Shown: positions 10,643 through 20,879 of the stretch, piece after piece
Layout: every line of letters starts with the position of its first letter
Numbering within the stretch: the first letter of the stretch is position 1
Source: Neonectria sp. B-13
Taxonomy: Eukaryota > Ascomycota > Sordariomycetes > Hypocreales > Nectriaceae
Assembly (NCBI GenBank): GCA_002682825.1
Contig: NOKP01000018.1
Span: forward strand, 46,962 to 110,961
Length of the DNA stretch: 64,000 bases
Reading direction: 5' to 3'
The notes under the pieces: generated by a model
What the model saw: the letters and a program-made list of their open reading frames with translations, nothing else
What the model was told of the DNA's origin: nothing
Database searches by the model: none
Program-made: the position numbers and the translations under genes

Positions 10643-12160
10643 ATGGCTTCTCAGTCGTCCTTCAAGCGCGTTGTCGTTGCTTCGCTCCTATGCCTTGCTC
10701 CATCTCTCGTCACCGCCCAGAATACTTCGATAGACACGTCCCTTCAGTCCTGTTTGACCAGTGCTGGCGTGCGCAGCATCGTTGACTCCGACACGACCTG
10801 GGTCGATGAAGTTGTTCAGTTCCAGAAGCGAATCAAGCCCGACCCAGCCTGCATCGCCTTCCCGGAAACAAAGGACCAGATCGCATTATCCCTCGACTGC
10901 GCTCGCAATGCCTCTGTCAAGGCTTCTGCTCTCGGAGCCGCCCATTCTTTCCAGGGCTACGGCTTCGGCGACAGTGGAAACTTGGTCATCAACATGGCCG
11001 CCTTCGACTCTGTCAGCTATGACCAGTCCACCACGCTTCTGACCTTTGGCGGTGGCACTCACGTTGGCCCTGTCTTGAAGTATCTGTGGGACACGGCTGG
11101 CCGTCACATTCCCCACGTCCGTGGCGCCCACGTTGGCACTACCGGCTCCAGCATTGGTGGCGGCTTCGGAAGCACATCCCGTCATTACGGTACACCCATG
11201 GACAACCTCGTGGCTGTGGAGTACATGCTTTACAACGGCACCATTGTCAACGCTGTTGAGGGCTCAGACCTGTTCTGGGCTGCTCAAGGCGCTGGAGCCT
11301 CGTACGGCGTCATCCTCTCCATGACGACTAAGACACACAAGCCCGAGTTTGAGAAGGCCGTCAACTTCACTCTCTCCATTGGTACTGTCGATGCCGATTC
11401 TGGAGCCCAGGCCCTTATTGCCATCCAGGACTTTGCCACAAGCTCGAGCTGCCCGGACGAGCTTGCTCTCCGCTGGAGCCTGAGTGCCCCTCCCTACACG
11501 GGTACTGGCTACTTCTACGGCGATCCCGCTACCTTCGACGATGTTATCGCTCCCCTAGTCGATGACCTCAAGGCGATTAGCAACCAGACTGTCGTCAACA
11601 AGAGCGAGCTGGGCTTCTGGGATATGGAGGTCTCCGTCGCTGGTGCGGGTATGAACGCCCCCAACGGTGGCGCCCTTGGAGGCCGCGCCTTTTATACCCA
11701 AGCTCTCACGACCACGACCGACTACCCCTTGACGCTTGAACAGGCCCGCATTCTATTCACGAGCACGACCTTGGCCTTCAACCGCACCGACATGAGAAAG
11801 TCAGGATTCCTTGACCTCTGGGGCGGTGTCTCGCGCGATATCGTTGATTCCGACACTGGCTACGCCCACGGCAAGAATCTGTGGCTCATCCGCTGGGAGG
11901 CCTTCTCTGTCGACGCTAACAACTATCCCGCGGACGGACCCAAGTACTTGAAGGGCCTCATGAAGCCTTTCGAAGAGGCTTTGGTTGATGGCGGTGCTGC
12001 TCTTCGAGGTTTTGTCAACTATGCCGACACAGAACTGAACGAGGAGGAGTGGAGTTCGCGTCTTTATGGAGCAAACTACTACCGCCTGAAGCAAATCAAG
12101 GCAGAGTTTGACCCTGAAGGATTATTCTTCAACCATGCTCAATCTATTCCTCTTCCTTAG
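10643..12160 (+). CDS. Secreted FAD-linked oxidoreductase, BBE/glucooligosaccharide-oxidase type
   Basis: A single exon of 505 residues from the first true ATG at 10643. The N-terminus (KRVVVASLLCLAPSLVTA) is a clear signal peptide with a likely cut before QNTS. The FAD_binding_4 domain follows: KPDPACIAFPETKDQI, GAAHSFQGYG with the usual flavin-bonding histidine at about 101, LLTFGGGTHVG and GTTGSSIGGGFG. A BBE domain ends the protein (ANYYRLKQIKAEFDPEGLFFNH). In doubly bonded members a cysteine comes just before the VGTTG-like loop; here that stretch reads HVRGAHVGTTG, without cysteine, so a single covalent link is predicted. Several NxT/S sites suggest glycosylation. Substrate could be a sugar or a cluster intermediate. 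High GC, strong codon bias, intact. Confidence 0.92.
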   Translation: MASQSSFKRVVVASLLCLAPSLVTAQNTSIDTSLQSCLTSAGVRSIVDSDTTWVDEVVQFQKRIKPDPACIAFPETKDQIALSLDCARNASVKASALGAAHSFQGYGFGDSGNLVINMAAFDSVSYDQSTTLLTFGGGTHVGPVLKYLWDTAGRHIPHVRGAHVGTTGSSIGGGFGSTSRHYGTPMDNLVAVEYMLYNGTIVNAVEGSDLFWAAQGAGASYGVILSMTTKTHKPEFEKAVNFTLSIGTVDADSGAQALIAIQDFATSSSCPDELALRWSLSAPPYTGTGYFYGDPATFDDVIAPLVDDLKAISNQTVVNKSELGFWDMEVSVAGAGMNAPNGGALGGRAFYTQALTTTTDYPLTLEQARILFTSTTLAFNRTDMRKSGFLDLWGGVSRDIVDSDTGYAHGKNLWLIRWEAFSVDANNYPADGPKYLKGLMKPFEEALVDGGAALRGFVNYADTELNEEEWSSRLYGANYYRLKQIKAEFDPEGLFFNHAQSIPLP

Positions 12161-12591
12161 GCCTGTCCACTAGGCCACTGCAAGCTAGTTAGATCACCCG
12201 TCAGACGGATAAATTGAGCGCTTCATCTTGCCGCAACCGACGCCTTATTGTTCCGTGATCCTAAGAGAATTCGCTGCCAGTCTACCTACTCCCTACTATC
12301 TTATATCATCTTTCTTGCTCAACAGTTAGTCAAAACCATCTCGGGATGAATTGAAATGACTTCTCTACGTAAGCCTCCAGCTTTTTTGCAGTTGTGAAAT
12401 GATCCTGGTATTTCCAAGATAAGAGAACCTTTATTTCCTTGACGACCTTGAGATTCGATGTCGCCTTCAATCGTCACTGTAGCATGTGGCCTTCCGATAA
12501 TGCTTCATGATTGATTCATGGCAATCCTGGTCCAGGTAGGTCGCTAACACGGGGAGGCACCTACGTTACAAGCCTGTAGAAAAGCTACTGT
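12161..12591. other. Intergenic, nothing recognised
   Basis: 430 bp between the FAD oxidoreductase stop and the broken hydrolase. No recognisable gene or repeat is seen. Confidence 0.5.
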
Positions 12592-15056
12592 ATGCCTGAG
12601 ATACATCTTCCAGCATCAAATCATGTGAAAAGGAATGGACTAGCCACTCTAAACCCCGCGTGGTCGTGTTTAGTCCAGCCATCGGGACGGCATTTGGTGG
12701 TCGCTGTGGACTGTGGAGCCGACCCGACCATGGAGCGAGCCGACAACGACTCTGGGGTGATCAACGGCAACGCTGGGCGGCTCCACGCCAAGGACGGCAA
12801 TGGAGCGTTTCAGGGGAACTGGAGCTTAGTTGACGTGCAGTTTAAAGAGTCTAGTTGTGAGATAAAGCCTTTCGAGTCGCCCAGAAATTTGGCAATCCAT
12901 CGATTACCAAACACAAAGAATCAGAAGCCAAACGCCACAGTGTCTCTCAGCATTGCCAATCTCGATGTGCCAGTACACCCTGCGATTGCTCCTAGGGATG
13001 ACACGGGTGGGCCTTACGACCCTTTTAACCCTTCAGTGACCGAATTGCCCAAAGGCCACCGCCGAGAGCCGGACAACAGGGCTTTTGAGACTGACACAGT
13101 CTTTGAGAAGGATATTACGTTGCCGATGCGCGATGCAATCAAGCTGTACGCCGACTTATTCCGTCCGAAGATCACACAGAAAGTCCCCGTAATCCTTATT
13201 TGGAGCCCTTACGGAAAGTCTGGTAATGGTCAGTATATCCCTAAGGCTGGCAACAATATCATACAATTTGATCTTTTAGGTGATGAAGATATGGGAAAGC
13301 TCACACTCTCCAGGCCCTCATGGACTTAACATGATCCCTGGACGATTTGGTGTTCCTCAACATCGAGTTAGCGGTTATGAAAAGTTCGAGGGTCTTGACC
13401 CTGCCGTCTGGCCCGCCAGAAGTTATGCCATTGTAAATGCTAACCTGCGGGGCTCATGGGACTCCGAGAGGATTATTCCGTAAGTTGTCCATTAATTAAA
13501 AGAGCAAGAGAATAATTCTCCTGCTTTCCTCTCTCTAGGCATGATAAAGACTAATGAAAGCAGCTGGCTCGGAGAGCAAGACGGCAAAGACGGCCATCAT
13601 GCTATCGAGCGTATCGCCAAGCTTGACTGGTGCACCGGCAAAGTAGCTCTTTCAGGCAACAGCTAGCTTGCCATAGTATAATGACACATTGCATCTCAGC
13701 GACCTCCTTCACTTATTGCTATTGCTCCCTGGGAGGGTGCTGTTGACTTTTATCGCGATACGCTTTGCCGCGGTGGAGTGCCATACCCATATGACAATAT
13801 GTGGAACTTCTCCAAGATCTCATGGCTGGACACAACGGCGCAGAAGCTCCAATACCTATGTTGGAGAAGCATCCCCTATTTAACAAATATTGGGAAGATA
13901 AGAATGCCAAGCTTAACAAAATCAATGTTGCTGCTTACATCCTTGCGAGCTACTCCAGCTCACTGCACACCACTGGCTCCATTCATGCCTATAATGACTT
14001 GGATTCCAAGGATAAGTGGTGAGTCAAACTAAATATGCGTTGCACCTGCAAAATCTAGTGATTATGGTAGTTCCATGTACTGGTTCGAGTAGGCTCCGGA
14101 TCCACGCCCGACAAGAATGGTCCGACCTGTATGACCCCAACAACGTGGATGATCCCACCATCTCAACTACTATGTGAAAGGAGAGAAGAATAACTAGCTA
14201 CCACACCTCGGGTTCGTGCCTCGCTTGTCGGCTTCAACAAAGTAAGTTCAACTTGAAGCCTGGGAATGCCGCTGCATTCTCCCGCGGATACTACGGGCCT
14301 GAAGCCAACTAGTATTCGCAGCCTCCTGTTGTCAACGTTCCTTTCGAATTTTTCCCTATTCCCCAAGTGAAGCTTACCAAGCTTTACCTCGGCACCGGTG
14401 AGACGCTCGACACAAAACCTGGCCAAAAGGCGGCGACTGTTGCATACAAGGCCGACTTCGTCCCTAAGGGGCCACCTTCTGGCTGCGAGGAGCTTTCCTT
14501 CAAACACAAGTTCAAAAAGAAAACCTGGCTGCTTGGATATTCCTTGCTTGTTCTCCATATTGCCAATGAAAGCCAGGATGACATTGATGTCTTTCTGCAA
14601 CTTGGCGAGGCCGATGTCTCTGGAACTCCACTGATAAACATGAATGTTCCTCTTGAGGAACTTATTCCTCCAGTCAGCGATCAGTCTGAGGCCGCCGACA
14701 CATGCTTCCTTAATAACTGGGACCGACTGGCTCTCTATGTGGAAGCCATGCTGTGAGCAAAGTGGCCCGGGCCTAGGAAGGTTTACGGGTGACTGGCCTG
14801 AGTACTCCAACACCTCTCGCAAGGCGATACCCGCCGGAACTTCACGCGACTGGAGGTTCCGATCTGGCCGACCGGAATAGTATTTGATGAGGGCGAGCAT
14901 GTGACTCTTAAGATTTCTGGCCATCATATGAGCTTCATGGAATTCGACTTTCTGTATGGGGCTTCTCATAGAAACGAGGGCCTTCTTACTGTGCATTTTG
15001 GCGCGGAATATGACAGCCATCTTGTTCTTCCTTTGATAGAGCCTGCTCTTAACTAG
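12592..15056 (+). pseudogene. S15/CocE-type alpha/beta hydrolase (X-Pro dipeptidyl-peptidase-like), disabled
   Basis: From about 13010 onward the translated pieces follow fungal CocE/NonD hydrolases: YDPFNPSVTELPKGHR, FEKDITLPMRDAIKLYAD, VILIWSPYGKSGNG, then an 85-bp intron (13229-13313) and GPHGLNMIPGRFGVP, SGYEKFEGLDPAVW, WLGEQDGKDGHHAIE, the nucleophile region KVALSGNS, APWEGAVDFYRDTLCRGG, YILASYSSSLHTTGS, RIHARQEWSDLYDP and the C-terminal jelly-roll part (VPIWPTGIVFDEGEHVTLKI) to the stop at 15056. Three stops fall within 11 codons right after the catalytic GNS (TAG, TAA, TGA at about 13664-13684). Frame jumps occur near 13805 and 14150-14210, and further shifts follow near 14340 and 14760. 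The first 140 codons match nothing I know and may not belong. No function expected now. Confidence 0.85.
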
Positions 15057-15531
15057 CCTCTTATTGATCTGGATACCTATAGTCAGTTAGCTAGGAAACA
15101 TTATCTTAAACGTCTTTGCCTTTGCAAATAGTTCTGTGTTTTGAGTTATATTATTGAGTTCTCAATAGTAGCAGGCATCTCATTCAAGTCTTGGACGTTC
15201 AAAAGGGTGCCCATCCAAGGGTAGAATGAGACCTGATGCGAAAGGTAGAAGTGTTTCCCTTAAGGCCAGAGTTATCGGACATTAACCAATTCAACTTCCT
15301 CCATTAAGCTGATCATGAACTCTAAGATATTCAGGAGTGCAGAGGCGTGGAACTATCAGGCAGCATGCTTCCTGAAGCAATCGACACTTTAACCTAAGAA
15401 TTGTGAAAGATACGATCAATATTAGTTACTCCATAATTGACTGGAACAAATCCAAATTTCCGAGATCAAGATTAGGAAGAAATTGTGCCGTGCTGTATTC
15501 GTCGTTGATACTCTCAACTATCTAAAACACT
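15057..15531. other. Intergenic between two convergent pseudogenes
   Basis: 475 bp without a recognisable gene. AT content is higher than around it. Confidence 0.5.
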
Positions 15532-16848
15532 CTGTCCAATAATGCTCCAAGTGCATTCTTCAGGTGTATTGCACAGTCTTTATCAGTCCTCGCTCCTCTC
15601 CAAGCAATAAATCCGTCTGGCCGAACGAGAATAGCTTCGCCAGTCTTCAAGCGGTATTTCCTTTCAACTCCGCCTTCTGGATCTCGGTATAGGGAAGACG
15701 TTCATTGAGGCTGTACACATCAAGCTCAATGGGACTCTGGTCGGCTGCAGTAACCCAGAGTGATTCAGGCTCGATAGTGACCTGAGCATATCTGTAACCC
15801 AGCTCCACTGCAACATCTGGGGCTTCGACAGCAGGGGGCTGTTGCATGACAACTCGGTTTTGAAATCGACTGTAAGCTTGAAGTACAGTAAACTCATCAA
15901 CGGGCTTTCTTTCGTAATTGTAAGACTTAAGGAGCTCGTGCGAGGCCTTGCCTTTCAGCACATAGGCCAATTTCTAAGCGATGCTGTGTGCATCCTGCGA
16001 ATAGAGTTATTAGTGCATGTTGTGATAAAATCTCGTCAACAACATATCGCTATCCAGTATTTCCTCCTAAGCCTCCGGTTGGAGGCATGATATGTGCAGC
16101 GTCGGCGGCGAGGAAGACGCGACCCCCTCCGCTACTAAATTGCCCTGCGGTGTAGGCCGCCATTATCCAGTAATTCATAGTCTGAATCTCGATTGAGACT
16201 TGACTGGGCGTGAGACCGGAGCAAGCGTAAAAATATTGCGTGGCCTCATCTGAGGTGGTGACAGATCCCGGCGTCAAGTCACCCCTCGACCCAACGTTGT
16301 TGACCATGAGAAGTCCTTGCTTTCCCTCGTTTTCCAAGCAGAAGCCTCCGCCGATCTTTTCGTTTGTTACGTACACCATGCCATGGACCATTCGCTTTCC
16401 AATAAAGGGGCTCAGATCCGATACAAAGCTTACGCTCAGACTGTTTCTGAGAGTCCCCGGTCCTTCCCAGCTGATATCCTCCTTTTGGCGAGTCGGGCTT
16501 CGATTTCCGTCGCAAGCAACGACGTAAGTTGCTTTTTATTTCTTGATGCTTTCAGAAACAAGATCCTTGACCACTATAATGATACCGTCTTCTTGCTCGT
16601 CGTAGAGAAGCACTTCGTGCCCGTGCAATTGTACGCTGTCGTATTTGTCGGCATGTGCGCCCAAGATCGGCTCAAACATTCGCTGCGAGATCCATACCCA
16701 GCTTGAAGGTGTGATATTCTTCACCTTTTCGGGGCCATGCTCTTGGAGATGTTTGAGCACCTTACCGCCGACCAGCTTCTCAACGAGGAGCATGCACGAT
16801 GTAAGACGGCCACGACACAAGGTCAACCGTCTGGGCATTCGATTCTGT
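15532..16848 (-). pseudogene. FAD-dependent aromatic monooxygenase (PheA/TfdB-type), disabled
   Basis: Pieces read in order on the minus strand: HLQEHGPEKVKNITPSSW, RMFEPILGAHADKYD, the DG motif TYVVACDGNRSPTRQ, SWEGPGTLRNSLSVSF, the GD-type motif GRVFLAADAAHIMPPTGG, then DAHSIA-stop-KLAYVLKGKA, LLKSYNYERKPVDEF, and at the end AILVRPDGFIAWRGA. These match group A flavin hydroxylases acting on phenolic rings. Breaks: TAA before KATYVV (about 16535), TAG in place of the Trp of the usual DAHxxAWKLA (about 15977), no good donor for the intron after GGLGGNTG, and a one-base frame jump near 15650. The N-terminal GxGxxG nucleotide-binding part is missing; the region abuts the Dabb remnant on the other strand. 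A dead former ring hydroxylase. Confidence 0.83.
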
Positions 16849-16886
16849 ACGTCAGGTCAGTTGAAGTGACTGACGTGTAACACCAG

Positions 16887-17174
16887 CAAGGGATTGCCCA
16901 TGCATTTGTCATCCAGTTTGAAAATACCGAGGACCGCGACTACTATGCACTCAAAGATCCCGTCCACCTCGCTGTCGTGGAGGAGCTGGGCGCTTTGGTA
17001 GAGAAGGTTCAGATTGCTGACCTGCTCCGGAGCGATGTGGTTTCAGTCAAGTCTCACTTGACTGAAATACATATTGTATTCTGCCCAATGTGGATAGAGA
17101 GGTATAAATATTTGCGTCACGCACTGTCCGTTCAAGCGACGATTGGCATCGGTCAGAATCATAGTGCGCAGTGA
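16887..17174 (+). pseudogene. Stress-responsive A/B barrel (Dabb) domain remnant
   Basis: After a possible acceptor (CACCAG, ending at 16886) the plus strand encodes QGIAHAFVIQFENTEDRDYY, LKDPVHLAVVEELGALVEK and VQIAD, a close match to the second half of fungal Dabb proteins (PF07876). The first half, normally an exon with an HxVxF strand, is not found upstream; that DNA is the N-terminal part of the broken monooxygenase on the other strand. The frame also runs past the expected short C-terminus to 17174. Best read as a truncated copy. Dabb proteins in fungal clusters sometimes act as cyclases, which would suit this neighbourhood, but that is inference. Confidence 0.6.
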
Positions 17175-17658
17175 CGCGGACTTCAGTATTAGATAGATCG
17201 GACTGAACTCTACCAACTCTAATGATTAAATTACGTGATATAATATTTCGCCAGATTTAAGCAGGGCTAGACCCCCATCAGTGAATCATGGGTATCCTTC
17301 ACAAAAGAAATTGTCCAATTCCTGAGTTGCCTCACAATCGTACTAACCGCGCATAGAAAGGCTCCACGACACTTCTCGAACGACCCAGACTCTCATTTAA
17401 CAGAACCAAGGGAATGCTTCCAGTTAGTTAGTTTTTCAGAACTCAGAACGACCGTAGGGTATGATTGATCCAGCACTAAGCTAAAGAACCCAGCCCACAC
17501 AGATGAGAACATACTGCATGTCTTCGAGCTTTGTCATCATGTGTATCCAGATCATCTTATGTTTAAGCTACGGTATTTTCTAGTTCCAGGAAAACTTACA
17601 TTGCTATCGGAGCTCCATAGAACAATAGCTGGCAGCCACACCTTGACGACTTTTCACC
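17175..17658. other. Intergenic upstream of the P450 remnant
   Basis: 480 bp. No gene seen; this is the presumed promoter region of the broken P450. Confidence 0.45.
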
Positions 17659-19407
17659 ATGGCAATCATCGGGGAGGCTACGACTTATATCCTCAAACAT
17701 ATTCCAATCATACTCACTGTTCTGGTGCTAATCCACTTTGCCCGTACCTATTTCCGCCCCGAGGTCTCTCAAGTGCCTGGGCCAGTTCTCGCCAAGCTTT
17801 CGAACTTATGGAGGCTTGTCGACGTGGCGCGAGGACAGGCACATGAGACACACCTCAGGCTCCACGCTCGATATGGACAATATGTGAGTCTCAGCCCTGG
17901 TCTTGTCAGCATCCAAAACTTGGATGCATTGAAGACAATCTACGGTATTAAGAAGGGTTACTTACAAGTGAGTGTCCTGTGATCGCTGTCGGACATTGGG
18001 TGTAAACTGACGGACCACCCAGGCGAGATTCTACGAAGTACAGCAGCAACTTGCCAACGGCAAGCCTACACAGACACTCTTTACAACCTTAGACGAGGAC
18101 TTTAATGCCAGGATCAAACGGTCAATCTCCTCTGCATACTCCATGAGTACTCTGACCGAGTTCGAGGTGTTTGTTGACAAAACCAGCAAAACTATGATTG
18201 ACCGACTGGATGAGTTTGCCAGAAGTGGCCAAGATGTCGACATGACAGTATGGTTGCAATACTGTATGATCATTGAGCACATTCTGCTGAGCTACCGGAC
18301 ACGAAGATGAATGCTGACTGTCGATCACGGTAGATGCCTTTGATGTTATTAGGGAGTTGACTTTCGGCAAGCCCTTGGGATTTCTCAAGCAAGGTAAAGA
18401 CATCAGTAATATCATGTTGTCACTGGAAAAGACTATCGACCATTCAGGCATAGTAAGTCTACACAATCTTTCTAAGCGTATGATCCACAAACTTGGGATG
18501 TCGCTTTATCTCTGAGCCGTGAACTGATAAACACCAAACCGCCTGTAGATTGGACAGATGCCGTGGTTGGACCATTTCTTCGTCAAGAATCCTTTACGGC
18601 GTATGTTCGCGGGTGGTTCAACAGGAGCCCATTGCCCAATTTGCCTGCCAACGCTTGGAAGAGCGCCTCCAGCGTCAAGACGCAAAATTCGAAGAGCCCC
18701 CGAGGCGAGATTTTCTCACCCAGTTTCTTGAAGCAAAGGTGACGCATCCACAAGTTGTGGATGATCTTCAGGTCTTTTCCTATACCCTCAGCAACGTCAA
18801 CGCCGGTTCCGATACTACAGCTATCTCGCTTCGAGCAGTTCTGTACTTCCTGCTGAAACATCCGGATGCTCTGGATGGAGTCTCACGGGAGCTTGAGATG
18901 GCGAAGAGCCATGGTAAGCTGTCAATCCCGATAACATGGAAGGGGAGCCAGGAACTGCTGTATTTTGATGCCGTCATCAGAGAAGCCCTCCGGCTTCATC
19001 CTTTTGTGGGACTACTACTTGAACGAATCGTACCAGTAGGGGGACTTCAGCTTCCAAGCGGTCCCTTGCTATCGGCGGGAACAGTTGTGGGTTTCAACCC
19101 TTGGGTCATGCATCACCATCCTCTTTTCGGTGAGGACCTGGACTCTTGTATCCCTGAGCGATGATGGCTCCAGGACACGCATGAAACAAAAGAACAATAC
19201 GATGTGAGAGAAGCGGAGATGCTTGGCGCGTCCTTTGCATTCGGCGCTGGGTCTCGGACTTGTATCGGCAAAAGCATAAGTCTACCAAAAGTTTACAAAA
19301 CAATACCAACCCTTCTATACCTTTACAGAGTAAATCATATGGATTTCATGGCCCATTCCTCTTATTTTATAGATAATTGGCTGACATTGGAAAACAGATT
19401 GAGCTGA
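17659..19407 (+). pseudogene. Cytochrome P450 monooxygenase, disabled by frameshift and stop
   Basis: Four exons splice cleanly: 17659-17967, 18023-18263, 18334-18452 and from 18549. The N-terminus has a membrane anchor (IPIILTVLVLIHFARTYF) and a proline hinge VPGPVLAKLSN. Later come the I-helix AGSDTTAISLR, the ExxR motif REALRLHPF, PER and the heme loop FAFGAGSRTCIGK with the axial Cys. Two lesions are seen. Near 18623 one extra base moves the frame: FAGGSTG continues in the next frame as PIAQFACQRLEERL. A TGA stands at 19162-19164 just before WLQDTHE. Only these two faults separate it from an open gene, so decay looks recent, or an assembly error is possible. Resembles fungal microsomal P450s such as the pisatin demethylase-like group. 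Confidence 0.85.
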
Positions 19408-20081
19408 GCGATCCTGACAACGATTGGGAAACCTGAAACGCGTGGTTCGTCCGACAAAAACATATCAACGTTCGGTTGACAAGGGGGAGATGAGTCATGA
19501 AGTCCGAACAATAAGAAAGAGCACAGCAGGATAGGTATTGCGAACACCTTTTTCTTCTGTAGCAAATCGATAGATGGACCGAGGCTACCGAATTCTGAGA
19601 TCAGCAGCAGTTTCACCCAAGATATCAATCGTACCCGTTGAACTCCTATTCCAAGAGAACCTTCCAGAAATTACTTCACGCATGTATAAGTAAAGTCTGT
19701 CTATTGTTAAAATTATCATGACTAGATGAAAAGACATGGGTCACGGGTAATTGTAAAGGATGTAGTCGGCAAGACCCATAAGAAACGCAGTTCTACAGAT
19801 GTATAACTATTCCCTAGACTTACCAGTGAAATTAAAAGATCTGTTGCTTAGTTTGTGAGACATTAGGCTTTTTTAGGTAGGAATCGTGACAGGCATTCGG
19901 TTTCAACATAACATTAGTAGGTCAAGGGTGATGAATGTAGGCAACCAAGTCGAGGGAACCATCAGGTCTGAAAAGGTTCACAAACGAACACATTGCAGAT
20001 TAGAGAAACAAATAGTGAAAAGTCTACTAATCTATGTCACGGTTCTTTCTATGATTGATATTTTATGTCAGAATCAGGTTC
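19408..20081. other. Intergenic, AT-richer, nothing recognised
   Basis: 670 bp between the P450 remnant and the GST remnant; no motif could be identified. Confidence 0.45.
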
Positions 20082-20434
20082 TCAATGCGCCGTCCGAGTT
20101 GCCGCCGTCTTAGTGGCTTGATGTCCGATGACCCGTTTGGACCATGCTAGTACATTACTCCTAGAGTCAATCTCACCTCCAAGTTGTAAGCGATTTCGAA
20201 CAAAGCCAATCCAGGGGATATGGAAGAGATCAACTAAGCTTTAGTTCTAATCGCGCCATCGAGTTAGTAATGAACTGAAGAGGGGAGTTCGGTGAACGCA
20301 AACCTGGCCAGCGAGATATTCCTGACTGTGAAGAACTCTCTCATAATAATCGAGAACTTGGTCAAGCTGAGACTTCTGTTGCCCGACGACGGTCTGATCC
20401 GTCTCTCCGATCCCCAGTAGCCTGTAGTCATCCA
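20082..20434 (-). pseudogene. Glutathione S-transferase C-terminal fragment
   Basis: The minus strand reads DDYRLLGIGETDQTVVGQQ, LDQVLDYYERVLHSQEYLAGQ, then a stretch that looks like an intron (GTTTGC...GATTAG), then SLVDLFHIPWIGFVRNRL and SNVLAWSKRVIGHQ. This is the alpha-helical C-terminal domain of fungal theta/EF1B-gamma-like GSTs, where the consensus is YEx3LxxxxYLAG and LADLFHxPW. The join is out of frame (a stop lies just before SLVDLF), and the N-terminal thioredoxin-like, glutathione-binding half is absent upstream. GST genes are common partners in toxin or sulphur-containing metabolite clusters. A relic only. Confidence 0.7.
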
Positions 20435-20879
20435 GTGATCAGGGCCTAGTTTTGTTCGGCTCAGAAAATAAGAATATTAGGAGATCTACGGCAATCCTGA
20501 TTGGAGCTGCATCCTACCAGGCGGCTCCGTTGTACATCAGAGCAGTTGGCACTGTTCAGCATATCTGGGCCATTTGTTTGTAGTCTCACCCTTGAAGCAT
20601 TCCGTGTTGAAGAACATGGTGAATGAAATTTTTGGACCCCGCGTAGGCTTCCATGCGTCTTGTATTGATATCGCCAATATCCCGGCGGAGGTTGGTCCCT
20701 CATCCCCCTGACCCCCCGGCTTCCATTAAAGACGCGAGACAAGCCAAATTCGGAATTCGGAAATTGTTTCCGAAGGATCACCCCTGGAGAAATACTTCGT
20801 ATATACCAACATTTTGGAATCGTACCGTTGAAACGTCCATCTCCCATCTCCACTAGAAGGTCAATAGAATGATCATCCC
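20435..20879. other. Intergenic between GST remnant and methyltransferase
   Basis: 445 bp downstream of the methyltransferase stop. A long minus-strand open frame crosses it but has no family features and overlaps the 3' end of the methyltransferase; judged spurious. Confidence 0.45.

Noticed and set aside
14163..15020. 285-codon minus-strand frame
   Set aside because: It is antisense to the C-terminal half of the S15 hydrolase pseudogene, whose motifs are recognisable on the plus strand; no motif of its own.
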